Assembly: GCF_032190615.1 (NCBI RefSeq)
Contig: NZ_JAVLAT010000001.1
Coordinates: 62,001 to 126,000 of the forward strand
DNA length: 64,000 nucleotides
Reading direction: 5' to 3'
Source of the DNA: Brucella pseudogrignonensis
GTDB lineage: Bacteria > Pseudomonadota > Alphaproteobacteria > Rhizobiales > Rhizobiaceae
Below, in pieces: positions 1 to 9,848 of this stretch. How positions within the stretch are numbered: position 1 is the first letter of the stretch; each line of letters starts with the position of its first letter. A program made the position numbers and the translations under genes. Under the pieces are notes generated by a model that worked only from the letters and a program-made list of their open reading frames with translations, was not told the DNA's origin and did no database searches.

Positions 1-1
1 T

Positions 2-373
2 GGTGTCGCCAATGCATCTCAGCTAGGAACTTTGGGCTATGCGTCTGACCGTATGACCGTTTCTGCATATGCAGAAGAAAAAACATATGGCAGCATTCTG
101 ACTGCTAGCGCTGTTTCTGATGCGTGGAAGCGAAGAAATGCGGAAGAGCAGCGTGAATATGTTGAGTTGGGCACGTTTAGCTCGCTTGAAGACGTTATAA
201 AGCTTGAAAAATTGCTGCCGCGTTCCGCACGTGTTACACGCATGAAAACGCCGACGAAAAATGGCGATATGTATGAGCTGACGGCCTTCTCGCAAAAAGG
301 CAACAATGACGATCTGCTTCGCGCTGCTTGGAAGGCTGGAGCGACCGACGCCTTTGTCGTTCGTGCTGACTGA
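2..373 (+). CDS. RlpA-family septal lytic transglycosylase, C-terminal part (5' end outside window)
   Basis: The reading frame is open from the window edge, so only the last ~123 residues are visible. The tail (about residues 55-123) looks like a SPOR domain: a YVELGTFSS start, an alternating hydrophobic pattern, and a closing AFVVRAD. SPOR domains bind denuded peptidoglycan at the septum. RlpA proteins carry a double-psi beta-barrel before such a domain, but that part is upstream and unseen. The next gene is a D,D-carboxypeptidase 49 bp downstream on the same strand, which fits a cell-wall cluster. The RlpA name rests on context and the SPOR-like tail; another SPOR protein is possible. Confidence 0.6.
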   Translation, partial: GVANASQLGTLGYASDRMTVSAYAEEKTYGSILTASAVSDAWKRRNAEEQREYVELGTFSSLEDVIKLEKLLPRSARVTRMKTPTKNGDMYELTAFSQKGNNDDLLRAAWKAGATDAFVVRAD

Positions 374-422
374 AAAGAGCAGAAGCCGCGAGGCAAGCTT
401 GTCAAAGCATGACAGGTGTATC

Positions 423-1607
423 ATGGGGTGCTCTTCGATCGGCATAAAGTTTGCAATGGCGGCGACTGTCGCTCTTGCATTGTCGTCTCCGGGCTTTGCG
501 CAGCCTGTTGAGGTGATATTTGCAACCAAAGCCCCACAAGTTCTGTTGCTCGATGATACAAGCGGCACGGTTCTCCTTTCTAAGAATCCGGACCTGAAAA
601 TTCGGCCTGCGTCACTTGCTAAGCTGATGACGGCAGAGGTTGTTTTCGAAGCGCTTCAAAAAGGCGAAACGACGCTCGAAACGACCTATCCGGTAACTGA
701 ATTTGCGTGGCGAACGGGTGGTGCGCCTTCTGGCACATCAACAATGTTTGCTGCTTTGAAGTCGACGCCAACAGTAGCGGACCTGCTGCAAGGTATGATC
801 GTGCAGGCGGCAAATGATGGTGCAATCATCCTTGCTGAGGGACTTTCCGGCAGCGAAGCAGCCTTTGCCGAGAAAATGAATGCGCGTGCGAAAGAACTGG
901 GGCTGACCGGTTCCAATTTCGTCAACGCAACCGGATTGCCTGCTGACGGACAGACAGTAACGTTGTCTGATCTGATAAAACTTGCGCGACACATCCACAG
1001 CGCGCACCCTGAAAACTACAAATATTACGCTCAGGATGCGTTCACCTGGAACAAGATTTTCCAGCGTAACAGAAATCCACTGCTGCGACTTGATATTGGC
1101 GCGGATGGCATGGGTACGGGCTATACTGAAGCATCCGGCTATGCGCTTGTTGGTTCCGCCGAGGAGAATGGCCGCAGGCTTTTTCTTGCGATGAGTGGTC
1201 TCACCAGCATCAAAGAACGCGAAGAGGAAGCCAAAAAGCTTATTCAATGGGGCATGACGTCTTTTGATGCCGTCAATATTTATGTGGCTAATGAAGAGGT
1301 AAGCATGGCACAGGTGTTTGGCGGTGCAGCTTCAAGCGTTCCGCTCAAAGTCAAAGATGCTGTCGAATTACTGTTGCCCAAAGAGGGCCGCGATAAGCTT
1401 CAAGCACGCGTTTCCTATGAAGGTCCGCTCAATGCGCCGGTTACAGCGGATACGCAGATCGGGACAATTGCATTTGAACTGAACGGCAATGTGGTTCAGC
1501 AAATGCCGCTTTACACAGCGCAAGCGGTGCCTGTCGGCACACTTTCTCAGCGCGCAATGGGCGCTGCACTCGAGCTTTCCACTGGTTGGCTGCGCAAGTA
1601 TCTCTAA
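423..1607 (+). CDS. D-alanyl-D-alanine carboxypeptidase-like protein (S11 family) with altered motifs
   Basis: This is a periplasmic S11-family (low-molecular-weight PBP) protein of 394 aa. The ATG at 423 gives a signal peptide ending near GFAQP; ATG 456 is an alternative, and the frame continues open upstream. The SxxK tetrad is intact (PASLAKLMTAE, Ser64/Lys67). The other two catalytic motifs deviate. The SxN position reads QAAND (Ala129-Ala-Asn131), and the KTG position reads DGMGTG, with Gly instead of Lys near residue 231. A C-terminal beta-rich domain (VSYEGPLNAPV onward) matches the PBP5-type membrane-proximal domain. It lies upstream of tmk-holB. Enzymatic D,D-carboxypeptidase activity is therefore uncertain. 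Confidence 0.85.
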   Translation: MGCSSIGIKFAMAATVALALSSPGFAQPVEVIFATKAPQVLLLDDTSGTVLLSKNPDLKIRPASLAKLMTAEVVFEALQKGETTLETTYPVTEFAWRTGGAPSGTSTMFAALKSTPTVADLLQGMIVQAANDGAIILAEGLSGSEAAFAEKMNARAKELGLTGSNFVNATGLPADGQTVTLSDLIKLARHIHSAHPENYKYYAQDAFTWNKIFQRNRNPLLRLDIGADGMGTGYTEASGYALVGSAEENGRRLFLAMSGLTSIKEREEEAKKLIQWGMTSFDAVNIYVANEEVSMAQVFGGAASSVPLKVKDAVELLLPKEGRDKLQARVSYEGPLNAPVTADTQIGTIAFELNGNVVQQMPLYTAQAVPVGTLSQRAMGAALELSTGWLRKYL

Positions 1608-1651
1608 AGCGCATCCCGAAAAGTGGGAACCGGTTTTCGGACGAGATGCGC
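1608..1651. repeat. RIME-like palindromic intergenic repeat
   Basis: Directly after the stop codon lies an imperfect palindrome with two nested arms: GCGCATC (1609-1615) pairs with GATGCGC (1645-1651), and CCGAAAA (1616-1622) pairs with TTTTCGG (1634-1640). The core with GTGGGAACCGG is of the type dispersed between genes in Rhizobiales genomes (RIME family). It could form a cruciform or an RNA hairpin that separates the carboxypeptidase transcript from tmk. Only this copy is seen in the window. Confidence 0.7.
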
Positions 1652-1784
1652 GTTCAAAAAATATCTGGGGCGCCAATCTGATGTAATCAGATTAAAGGCA
1701 CACGGGATACTCGACCTGACAGTGAAACCTCATTAAACAAGATCAAGCTTGTTTTGAGAGAAACTCAATTTTGCGGAAGTCAGT

Positions 1785-2429
1785 TTGACCGGATTGTTTA
1801 TTACATTCGAGGGTGGGGAAGGTGCTGGGAAGTCGACCCAGATCGCCTTGCTGGCAGAGCATCTGCGCGCTCTTGGCCTTGATCCGCTGATAACGCGCGA
1901 ACCGGGTGGTTCTGCGGGTGCCGAAGCTGTTCGCCATGTGATTCTAAGCGGTAATGCCGAGAGCTATGGCCCCGCGATGGAAGCATTGCTGTTCGCTGCC
2001 GCCCGCGCCGATCATGTTGATCAGCTGATCCGTCCGGCGCTTGCTGAAAGCCGCATTGTGCTTTGCGACCGATTTATCGATTCGAGCCGCGCCTATCAGG
2101 GCGTAACCGGCAATCTCGACGCCATCTATATGGCAGCCATTGAACGCATTGCGATTGATGGCGCGATGCCTGATCTCACAATCATTCTCGATATTCCTGC
2201 CGAAAAAGGGCTTTCGCGCGCCAATAAGCGCCGCGGGAGCGATGTGGCAGATCGTTTCGAGAAAGAGGCGATAGCTGTGCATGAGGCGCGCCGCCAAGCC
2301 TTTCTCGCTATCGCCGAAGCAGAACCTGATCGCTGCAAAGTGATCGATGCTGATCGCGATCAAGATGCGATTTCTGCCGATATTATTGCTGTTACTGATG
2401 AAATTCTGAAGAAAAGGGGACTTCTGTGA
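1785..2429 (+). CDS. tmk: thymidylate kinase
   Basis: Phosphorylates dTMP to dTDP with ATP, a step of dTTP synthesis in the cytoplasm. The 214-aa protein has the P-loop [11 protein letters not shown] (residues 8-18), the DR motif in [14 protein letters not shown] and the lid region [12 protein letters not shown]. Length is normal for bacterial Tmk. The start is TTG at 1785: an in-frame stop at 1755 and the absence of any ATG or GTG between leave no alternative, and a purine-rich GGAAG sits just upstream. Its stop overlaps the start of holB, so the two are translationally coupled, as in many bacteria. Confidence 0.95.
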   Translation: MTGLFITFEGGEGAGKSTQIALLAEHLRALGLDPLITREPGGSAGAEAVRHVILSGNAESYGPAMEALLFAAARADHVDQLIRPALAESRIVLCDRFIDSSRAYQGVTGNLDAIYMAAIERIAIDGAMPDLTIILDIPAEKGLSRANKRRGSDVADRFEKEAIAVHEARRQAFLAIAEAEPDRCKVIDADRDQDAISADIIAVTDEILKKRGLL

Positions 2430-3502
2430 TCGAAGAACTCGACGTCCCCAAAGCCCATGATTCAATCGAAGGCGTGGCTGAACCATCTGCCAGCGATTAC
2501 CTGACTGGTCATGGTGAAATCACATCGTTTCTTGCGCAAGCCTATCGCGAAGGGCGCATGCATCACGCATTGCTGTTTGAGGGCGAGCAGGGCATAGGCA
2601 AGGCGACACTGGCATTCCATCTGGCAGGCCACATGCTTGCGCATGGTGATCATGCATCTGCGCCTGAAACCATTGAAACACCTGATTTCAGCAAACCGCT
2701 CTGGCGACAGATCGCAGGTGGCATGCATCCGGCGGTGCTGCATATCAACCGGCCTTTTGACCAAAAGACGGGTAAGTTCAAAACTGGTATTCCCGTTGAG
2801 GAAATTCGCCGTGTTACCCATTTTCTGACCCGCACAGCATCAGACGGCGCTTGGCGCGTTGTCATTGTCGATCCCGCTGATGACATGAACCGCAATGCCA
2901 CCAATGCTCTGCTAAAAACGCTGGAAGAACCACCGGCGCGCGCGATGTTTATCCTGATCTCGCATTCTTCTGGCCGACTTCTGCCGACGATCCGGTCGCG
3001 CTGCCAGAGCATCCAGTTCAAGACGCTGGCGGATGCGCCACTCACCGGTGCATTGACGCATATCGGGCCAAGCGTTGGCCTTGATGCGGGCAATATCACA
3101 CCGGCGCTACTAACGCGGTCCGAGGGCAGCGTGCGCAAAGCGCTGCTTTTGGTTGCCCATTGTGGTCTGGAAATCTCCGACACGGTCGATGCAATCCTGC
3201 GGGCACAGAGTTTTGATCTGCCAAAAGCACAGGCGCTTTCAAATGTTGTCAATGGTCGCGAGGCCGAAATTCAGTATGAGCTGTTTCGCGATTATCTGAT
3301 GAGCCTGATCGCCGATGAAGCGCGTCGCTATGCCGATTCGGGGCAATTGCAGAAAGCAGATCAATGGTCCCGCTATTGGAGCGAGTTGACCCGTGAAATT
3401 ACCAATGCTGAGACCTATAATCTCGACCGCAAGCAGGCTGTTATGATCCTTTTGGAAAAAACGCATCGCGCTTTTCGATCTGGCGTGCCGCCGCTTACGT
3501 GA
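2426..3502 (+). CDS. holB: DNA polymerase III subunit delta' (clamp loader)
   Basis: Part of the clamp loader that places the beta sliding clamp on DNA. The 358-aa protein has an AAA+ fold: a Walker A-like [11 protein letters not shown] near residue 53, a sensor region LLKTLEEPP, and the SRC arginine-finger motif in [11 protein letters not shown]. It starts with GTG at 2426, overlapping the tmk stop (GTGA), so translation is coupled. The C-terminal half is the variable collar domain. The tmk-holB-metG-tatD order is widely conserved in Alphaproteobacteria and supports the name. Confidence 0.93.
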   Translation: MIEELDVPKAHDSIEGVAEPSASDYLTGHGEITSFLAQAYREGRMHHALLFEGEQGIGKATLAFHLAGHMLAHGDHASAPETIETPDFSKPLWRQIAGGMHPAVLHINRPFDQKTGKFKTGIPVEEIRRVTHFLTRTASDGAWRVVIVDPADDMNRNATNALLKTLEEPPARAMFILISHSSGRLLPTIRSRCQSIQFKTLADAPLTGALTHIGPSVGLDAGNITPALLTRSEGSVRKALLLVAHCGLEISDTVDAILRAQSFDLPKAQALSNVVNGREAEIQYELFRDYLMSLIADEARRYADSGQLQKADQWSRYWSELTREITNAETYNLDRKQAVMILLEKTHRAFRSGVPPLT

Positions 3503-3573
3503 CATGCCGTCTGACTTGCGTTATGTCACCGCTAACGTTTTTGAACATCACACTTGAAGAAGCCGGATTTTAG

Positions 3574-5121
3574 ATGAGCCGCGAAAAATTCTATATTACC
3601 ACTGCGATTGCTTACCCGAATGGCAAGCCGCACATCGGTCATGCTTATGAGTTGATTGCGACCGATGCTATGGCGCGTTTTCAGCGTCTCGATGGCAAGG
3701 ATGTTCACTTCCTAACCGGCTCGGATGAACACGGCATCAAGATGTTGCAGAGCGCGCGTAAGGAAGGCATCACGCCCCGCGAACTCGCAGATCGCAACAC
3801 GGCTGCTTTCCAGCGCATGGGTGAGTTTCTGAACAGCTCACACGATGATTATATCCGCACCTCGGAAGGACGCCACTACAAGGCCAGCCAGGCAATCTGG
3901 CAGGCAATGTCTGCCAATGGCGATATTTATAAGGGCGGTTATGCGGGCTGGTATTCGGTTCGCGACGAAGCCTATTATGGCGAAGACGAAACCGAAGTCC
4001 GAGCAGACAATGTTCGCTACGGTCCACAGGGCACGCCGGTCGAATGGGTTGAAGAAGAAAGCTATTTCTTCCGCCTGTCCAATTATCAGGACAAGCTCCT
4101 CGAACTATATGAAAACAATCCCGGCTTCATCATGCCTGCGGAGCGTCGCAACGAGATCGTTAGCTTCGTAAAGTCGGGCCTGAAAGATTTGTCGATTTCT
4201 CGCACGACGTTCGACTGGGGTATTCCTGTACCTGGCGATGAAAAGCACGTCATGTATGTGTGGGTCGATGCGCTGACCAACTATATTACTGCGCTCGGCT
4301 ACCCGGATACCACGGACGAGAAGTGGGCTTACTGGCCAGCCGATGCACATATCATTGGCAAGGACATTTCGCGTTTCCACGCGGTTTACTGGCCAGCATT
4401 CCTGATGTCGGCAGGGATCCCGCTGCCAAAGCGCGTCTTCGCACATGGCTTCCTGTTCAACCGCGGTGAAAAAATGTCGAAGTCACTCGGCAACGTCATC
4501 GATCCGTTTGAACTGGTTGAACGCTATGGACTTGATCAGCTGCGTTACTTCCTGATGCGCGAAGTGCCCTTTGGTCAGGACGGCAGCTACAGCCACGATG
4601 CAATCGTCAATCGCACCAATGCTGATCTCGCCAATGATCTTGGCAATCTCGCACAGCGTTCGCTGTCGATGATTGCAAAGAACTGTGAAGGCAAAGTGCC
4701 CGTTCCGGGGGCGTTCTCGGAGGCAGATAAGGCCATTCTCGATCAGGCTGATGCAGCGCTGGAAACAGCGCGCAAGGCAGTTGGCGATCAGGCATTGCAC
4801 ATCGCACTTGGCGGCATTTTTGCAGTTGTTGCAGAAGCAAACCGCTATTTTGCAGGGCAGGAGCCTTGGGCGCTGCGCAAGACCGATCTGGAACGCATGG
4901 GCACGGTGCTTTATGTAACGGCAGAAGTGATCCGTCGCGTCGGTATCATGGTTCAGCCCTTCATTCCGCAGTCGGCAGAAAAACTTCTCGATATTCTGGC
5001 AATCCCGGCAGATCAGCGTCAGTTCTCTGACGTGAGCGCGCATCCGCTTGTCGGCGGTGCAGAGCTGCCAGCGCCAGAGCCGGTTTTCCCGCGCTATATG
5101 GAACCAGAAGAGCCGAACTGA
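3574..5121 (+). CDS. metG: methionyl-tRNA synthetase
   Basis: Charges tRNA-Met with methionine in the cytoplasm. A class I synthetase of 515 aa. The HIGH motif is seen in [13 protein letters not shown] (about residues 13-25) and the KMSKS loop in [14 protein letters not shown] (about residue 305). The connecting region around [10 protein letters not shown] lacks a CxxC-type zinc knuckle, and there is no C-terminal EMAP-like tRNA-binding domain, so this is the short MetG form. It lies between holB and tatD on the same strand, with only 7 bp before tatD. Confidence 0.96.
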   Translation: MSREKFYITTAIAYPNGKPHIGHAYELIATDAMARFQRLDGKDVHFLTGSDEHGIKMLQSARKEGITPRELADRNTAAFQRMGEFLNSSHDDYIRTSEGRHYKASQAIWQAMSANGDIYKGGYAGWYSVRDEAYYGEDETEVRADNVRYGPQGTPVEWVEEESYFFRLSNYQDKLLELYENNPGFIMPAERRNEIVSFVKSGLKDLSISRTTFDWGIPVPGDEKHVMYVWVDALTNYITALGYPDTTDEKWAYWPADAHIIGKDISRFHAVYWPAFLMSAGIPLPKRVFAHGFLFNRGEKMSKSLGNVIDPFELVERYGLDQLRYFLMREVPFGQDGSYSHDAIVNRTNADLANDLGNLAQRSLSMIAKNCEGKVPVPGAFSEADKAILDQADAALETARKAVGDQALHIALGGIFAVVAEANRYFAGQEPWALRKTDLERMGTVLYVTAEVIRRVGIMVQPFIPQSAEKLLDILAIPADQRQFSDVSAHPLVGGAELPAPEPVFPRYMEPEEPN

Positions 5122-5128
5122 GCCGAAT

Positions 5129-5917
5129 ATGCTTGTTGATAGTCATTGCCATCTAGACTTTGCAGATTTCGAGCCGGAGCGCGATGCGATTGTGCAACGC
5201 GCGCTTGATGCTGGCATCAAACGCATGGTCACGATTTCAACGCGTGTGCGCAAGTTCGATACGATCCGCGCACTCACGGAGAAATACGAAAGCGTCTATT
5301 GTTCGGTTGGCACCCATCCGAACAATGCGCATGAAGAACTTGATGTTACTGCCGACGATCTCGTGCGGCTGGCAGAGCATCCGAAAGTTGTCGCCATAGG
5401 CGAGGCGGGGCTTGATTATCATTATGATTATGCGCCGCCAGAAGCCCAACGTCAGGGCTTCCTCGTGCATATTGAAGCCGCTCGTCGTACGCAGTTACCG
5501 CTTGTGATCCACGCACGCAGTGCGGATCAGGAAATGGCCGATATTCTGGAAGCTGAGACGGCTAAGGGTGCATTTCCTTTCATCCTGCATTGCTTCTCAT
5601 CAGGCAAAGCTTTGGCTGAAAAAGTCGTTGAACTGGGTGGTTATGTGTCGTTCTCCGGCATTCTGACCTTCAAGAACTCAGCTGACATTCGCGAAATAGC
5701 GCAGATCGTTCCGCGTGATCGTCTGCTGGTTGAGACAGATGCACCTTATCTCGCGCCGAAGCCGCATCGCGGAAGCCGCAATGAACCATCCTTCGTGCAG
5801 CATACAGCATCCGTTTTGGCTGAAACAATTGGCGTAAGCCGCGAGGAAATCGCTGACATTACCAGCGAAAATGTCTTCAGGCTTTTCTCCAAAATGCCAA
5901 AGCCTGCTGAGGGATAG
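5129..5917 (+). CDS. tatD: TatD family metal-dependent hydrolase
   Basis: TatD proteins are Mg-dependent 3'-5' exonucleases/hydrolases of the amidohydrolase fold. The 262-aa protein starts MLVDSHCHLDF, giving the first metal-binding HxH. Other expected residues are in GEAGLDYHYDYAP (catalytic Glu), VIHAR (His), ILHCFSS (His) and ETDAPYLAPKPHRG (Asp). ATG 5129 is chosen because it begins right at the conserved N-terminus, 7 bp after metG; the frame is open further upstream inside metG but that part is not TatD-like. Physiological substrate is not deducible. Confidence 0.92.
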   Translation: MLVDSHCHLDFADFEPERDAIVQRALDAGIKRMVTISTRVRKFDTIRALTEKYESVYCSVGTHPNNAHEELDVTADDLVRLAEHPKVVAIGEAGLDYHYDYAPPEAQRQGFLVHIEAARRTQLPLVIHARSADQEMADILEAETAKGAFPFILHCFSSGKALAEKVVELGGYVSFSGILTFKNSADIREIAQIVPRDRLLVETDAPYLAPKPHRGSRNEPSFVQHTASVLAETIGVSREEIADITSENVFRLFSKMPKPAEG

Positions 5918-5922
5918 TCATC

Positions 5923-6744
5923 GTGGTATCGCCTCGCAATTGTCTGCGTTTCACAATTCTCGGGTGCGGTTCGTCTCCCGGTGTGCCGCGTATCAATGGC
6001 GATTGGGGCAATTGCGATCCTCAGAATCCAAAGAACAAGCGTCGCCGTGCTGCTTTACTCGTTGAACGCTTCAATGCGGAGGGGAAAAGCACGGTCGTTG
6101 TTATCGACACTGGCCCGGACTTTCGCGACCAGATGATAGATGCAAAAGTGGCGTCGCTCGATGCTGCCATCTACACACATCCCCATGCCGACCATATTCA
6201 CGGCATTGATGATCTCAGAACCTATGTCGTTGAAAACCGGCGGCTGATGGATGTCTATGCCAACCGGCTAACGCGCAACCGTCTGTTTGAAGCTTTCGGT
6301 TATTGTTTCGAGACACCAGTGGGATCGAGTTATCCGCCGATCTTGTCAATGCACGACATTATGGCTGAAACGCCTTTCTCAATTGCCGGAGCAGGTGGGG
6401 CGATCCGCTTTGAACCGTTTCGCCAAGTGCATGGCGATATTGAATCACTGGGCTTTCGGATTGGCAATGTCGTTTATTGCACCGATGTTAGCGCGTTCCC
6501 GGATGAGAGCCTGAAATATATCCGCCATGCCGATGTGCTGATTATCGGTGCTTTGCAATATCGCCCGCATCCAAGCCATTTCTCGCTGGAACAGGCACTG
6601 GAATGGATTGCGTTCTTCGGACCGAAACGCGCAATCCTGACGCACATGCATGTGCCGCTCGATTACGACACGGTCATGCGCGAGACGCCTGATTATGTCG
6701 AGCCCGGCTATGACGGGTTAAGCTTTGAAGTTCCAATGACATAA
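5923..6744 (+). CDS. MBL-fold metallo-hydrolase (PhnP-like)
   Basis: A 273-aa metallo-beta-lactamase fold hydrolase. The metal motif is HPHADHIHGIDDL (HxHxDH, about residues 86-98), with a further His in QVHGD, an Asp in YCTDVSAF and a late His in ILTHMHVPLDY. The length and the GSSPGVPRINGDWGNCDP start resemble PhnP-type cyclic phosphodiesterases, but no phn genes are near. The likely start is GTG at 5923, five bases after the tatD stop. It ends the tatD operon and is followed by a clear terminator. Confidence 0.88.
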   Translation: MVSPRNCLRFTILGCGSSPGVPRINGDWGNCDPQNPKNKRRRAALLVERFNAEGKSTVVVIDTGPDFRDQMIDAKVASLDAAIYTHPHADHIHGIDDLRTYVVENRRLMDVYANRLTRNRLFEAFGYCFETPVGSSYPPILSMHDIMAETPFSIAGAGGAIRFEPFRQVHGDIESLGFRIGNVVYCTDVSAFPDESLKYIRHADVLIIGALQYRPHPSHFSLEQALEWIAFFGPKRAILTHMHVPLDYDTVMRETPDYVEPGYDGLSFEVPMT

Positions 6745-6773
6745 AAAAGGCCCGTTAAGGGCCTTTTTCTTTA
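6745..6773 (+). terminator. intrinsic terminator after the MBL hydrolase gene
   Basis: GGCCC (6751-6755), loop GTTAA, GGGCC (6761-6765), flanked by an A-run and a T-run. It lies between convergent genes and may stop transcription from both sides. Confidence 0.85.
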
Positions 6774-6786
6774 ATGGTTAGCTTTA

Positions 6787-8592
6787 TCAGGCAACCGAAC
6801 CCTTAACCGGGAACTGCATGACATTGCTCACTTCAGCTTCTTCTTCGTGAGCTTTTGCTGATTTGTCTTCAAGCTGCAAACCGCCAGCACGAAGCAGATC
6901 AGAGAAGCGGCCACCACGCGCAGCCAGTTCATCGAAACTGCCGCGTTCGACCAGATGGCCCTTGTCCATGAACAGAACAATATCGGCAGAGCGGACAGTC
7001 GAGAGACGGTGCGCAATGATAAAGGTCGTGCGGTTCTGGCTCAGATCATCAACGGCCTGCTTGACCTTTTCTTCGGTTTCGACGTCGAGCGCACTGGTGG
7101 CTTCATCAAGCACGAGGATTGGTGAATCCTTCAGGATAGCGCGGGCAATAGCCAGACGCTGACGTTCACCACCCGAAAGCTGCGAACCGCGTTCACCCAC
7201 AATCGTGTCATAACCATTTCCCTTTGCGAGAATGAAGTCGTGCGCAGCAGCAGCTTTCGCGGCAGCATGAACCATGTCAGCAGAAGCATTCTCATTACCG
7301 ACGCGGATGTTTTCTTCCACCGAACGGTTAAACAAACCGGCATCCTGAAAAACAGTCGCAATCGCGTGACGCAGCGAACGACGGCTGACAGTACGTGTGT
7401 CTGTACCATCTATCAGAATGCGACCGGCGGCGGGGTCAAACACACGCTGAAGAATATTGATCAGCGTCGTCTTGCCAGCACCCGTTGGACCAACGATAGC
7501 GACTGTTTGACCGGGCTTTACTTCAAATGACACATCATAGACGCCCTGACCCGAATTCGGGAATTCAAATGTCACATTGTCGAAAACAATGTCACCCTTA
7601 ACGTTTTCAAGATCTGTCGCGTCCTGTGGCTCTTGACGATCAGCGGTCGCGTCTTCCATTTCGAAGAATTCTTCAAGCTTGGCACGCGCTGTTACCGTCT
7701 GGTTGATGAAGGCGCTGATCTGGTCGAGGCGGCCGATCATCAGCTGTGCGAAGCCAATAAAGGCAATTACGTCACCCACGCGCATCTGCCCCTTGGTCAC
7801 GAAATATGCACCAAGCAGCAGCACGATAACCATCGAGAGTGTCGAAGCCATGCGGTTCAAACCGCTGGCTAGAGCCCACCAGTTAAGAACCGGAAACTGA
7901 ACGTTTTCAAGGTTCTTCGCATATTCACGCAGGGACTTCGTTTCCGAAGAAATGCGATTATAGCTCTGCACAACCGAAACGTTGCTGATTGTATCGCTCA
8001 CATGCTCAAACAATTTGTGGTGATGCTTTTCAACCGCTGCCTGACCGTCCTTGGTTTTGCGCATAACGAGCTGGCCGATCATTACATAAATGACACCAAG
8101 CACGACCAGCACCATGGACATGCGCATATCCATTGTCATGGCGACAGGAATTAGCGCGCCCAGAGCCACAACAGTGGTCAGGTGCTGGCGCATAAATTCA
8201 AGCCAGAGCGTAAAGAGCGAATCTGTTGCGCGGATCAGGGTGTGTAGCGCGTTCGACGTGCCGCGCTTCTGATGCCATGATAAAGGCATGGTGATTATGC
8301 GCTCATACGAGTCGATCATCACTCCCAAACGGCGGCGATGGGCGAGGCGGTCAGCCCCGCGCGCCACAAATACGGCTGCGATGATGTTAAATGCACCAAG
8401 TGCGGCCCACATGGCGAGCTGCGTAAAAATATCGCCCTTATCGGAGATAGCCTGAATGACCTGACCGAAAAGGATCGGTTCAGCCAGCATGACAAGGGCA
8501 ACCAATACGCTTGCAATACACATGGTGATCGTTGCAGCTTTCTCCGCCGCAAGATATTCCATGGCTCGCCAGTAGATTTTGAGCAATGACAC
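6787..8592 (-). CDS. ndvA: cyclic beta-1,2-glucan ABC exporter (NdvA/Cgt type)
   Basis: Exports cyclic beta-1,2-glucan from cytoplasm to periplasm; in Rhizobiales this polymer matters for osmotic adaptation and host interaction. The 601-aa protein fuses an ABC type 1 membrane domain (about residues 20-310, six predicted helices) to an ATPase. Walker A is GPTGAGKTTL, the signature is LSGGERQR and Walker B is ILVLDEATSALD, followed by the H-loop IIAHRLSTV. Sequence and length closely match what I remember of Brucella Cgt. It is transcribed alone, divergently from the pseudouridine synthase gene. A lipid or peptide exporter of the same family is a weaker alternative. Confidence 0.92.
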   Translation of the reverse strand: MSLLKIYWRAMEYLAAEKAATITMCIASVLVALVMLAEPILFGQVIQAISDKGDIFTQLAMWAALGAFNIIAAVFVARGADRLAHRRRLGVMIDSYERIITMPLSWHQKRGTSNALHTLIRATDSLFTLWLEFMRQHLTTVVALGALIPVAMTMDMRMSMVLVVLGVIYVMIGQLVMRKTKDGQAAVEKHHHKLFEHVSDTISNVSVVQSYNRISSETKSLREYAKNLENVQFPVLNWWALASGLNRMASTLSMVIVLLLGAYFVTKGQMRVGDVIAFIGFAQLMIGRLDQISAFINQTVTARAKLEEFFEMEDATADRQEPQDATDLENVKGDIVFDNVTFEFPNSGQGVYDVSFEVKPGQTVAIVGPTGAGKTTLINILQRVFDPAAGRILIDGTDTRTVSRRSLRHAIATVFQDAGLFNRSVEENIRVGNENASADMVHAAAKAAAAHDFILAKGNGYDTIVGERGSQLSGGERQRLAIARAILKDSPILVLDEATSALDVETEEKVKQAVDDLSQNRTTFIIAHRLSTVRSADIVLFMDKGHLVERGSFDELAARGGRFSDLLRAGGLQLEDKSAKAHEEEAEVSNVMQFPVKGSVA

Positions 8593-8865
8593 CTTAGCAC
8601 TCCCGCTCGTTCTATTTCAGAGGACTACATGGTGCAGTCGCCCTATTCTATCAATATGCAATGATGGCAAGAAGTGGCGAATAGGTGAAAAGGTTGACCA
8701 TAAATTAAAAACACATGTAACCGAGCGTGAAGACTCTGAAGCTCATTTGTGGCGGTGGTAAATGCTTTTATGCCTAGCAATCTGCCCTTTGCGCGTCTAT
8801 TGACAGTCATAAAAGAGCGGCACGCAAGGCTTGTGCCCCAAAGAAGTATTGATCGGGTTTTCTCC

Positions 8866-9846
8866 ATGGCAGGCGTTGAACAAAAAACTGTGGCTACAGA
8901 CGAGGCTGGTATGCGCCTTGATCGTTGGTTCAAGGTCCACTTTCCGGGGCTCGGCTTTGGACACCTGCAAAAGCTGCTGCGCTCCGGTCAGGTTCGCGTT
9001 GATGGTGGGCGCGCAAAGTCAGACACACGTTTGCAGGCTGGCCAGTCGGTCCGCATTCCGCCGATTGGTGGCGATGAAACGCCAACTGGCCCCGTGACAG
9101 CGCGTACCATTCGCTCTCAGGATGATGGCGATGTTCTGAAGCAAATGCTGATTTATGAAGATCCGAAGGTCTATGTTTTCAACAAGCCTGCGGGTCTGGC
9201 AGTGCAGGGCGGTTCCGGCCTTGTTCGTCATGTCGATGGCATGCTGGAAGCGTGGCGCAATAAAAAAGGCGAAAAGCCTCGCCTAGTGCATCGTATCGAC
9301 CGTGATACGTCAGGCTGCCTTGTTGTTGCAAAAACACGTGGCGCTGCACAGGCACTAACCGCCGCATTCCGCGAACGTGATACCAAGAAAACCTATTGGG
9401 CTTTGGTGAAGGGCGTTCCACGTAAGCGCGAGGACAAGATTTCTACCTGGCTTGTCAAAGAGCAGACGCCGGATGGCGACAAAATGCGCGTTTGCCAGCA
9501 TGGTGAACCGGATTCCGATCATGCTGTCTCTTATTACCGGATCATCGAGAAGGTCGGCAACAATCTGACCTGGCTTGAGATGGAACCTTACACAGGCCGC
9601 ACGCATCAGCTGCGCGTTCATGCGGCGCATATTGGTCATCCGATTATTGGCGATCCAAAATACTTCGAAGCTGACCAAAACTGGGAATTCCCCGGCGGCA
9701 TTCAGAAGAAACTCCATCTTCATGCACGACGCATTCGCATTCCAAATCCATCTGGCGGCATGATCGACGTCACCGCTCCACTGCCACCGCACATGGTGCA
9801 GTCATGGAACTTGCTGGGCTTTGATGAGGCAGACACGGAAGAGTAA
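8866..9846 (+). CDS. RluA-family pseudouridine synthase with S4 domain
   Basis: Isomerises uridine to pseudouridine in 23S rRNA. The protein of 326 aa has an N-terminal S4 RNA-binding domain (LDRWFKVHFPGLGFGHLQKLLRSGQVRVDGG) and a RluA catalytic domain with HRIDRDTSG, whose second Asp is the nucleophile, and GRTHQLRVHAAHIGHPI. The start is taken at ATG 8866 (MAGVEQKTV); the frame stays open to 8749, but the extra residues do not resemble the family. RluC is the most likely equivalent, RluD less so. It begins a tight run with the EamA transporter, HAD and ATP12 genes. Confidence 0.88.
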   Translation: MAGVEQKTVATDEAGMRLDRWFKVHFPGLGFGHLQKLLRSGQVRVDGGRAKSDTRLQAGQSVRIPPIGGDETPTGPVTARTIRSQDDGDVLKQMLIYEDPKVYVFNKPAGLAVQGGSGLVRHVDGMLEAWRNKKGEKPRLVHRIDRDTSGCLVVAKTRGAAQALTAAFRERDTKKTYWALVKGVPRKREDKISTWLVKEQTPDGDKMRVCQHGEPDSDHAVSYYRIIEKVGNNLTWLEMEPYTGRTHQLRVHAAHIGHPIIGDPKYFEADQNWEFPGGIQKKLHLHARRIRIPNPSGGMIDVTAPLPPHMVQSWNLLGFDEADTEE

Positions 9847-9848
9847 AC

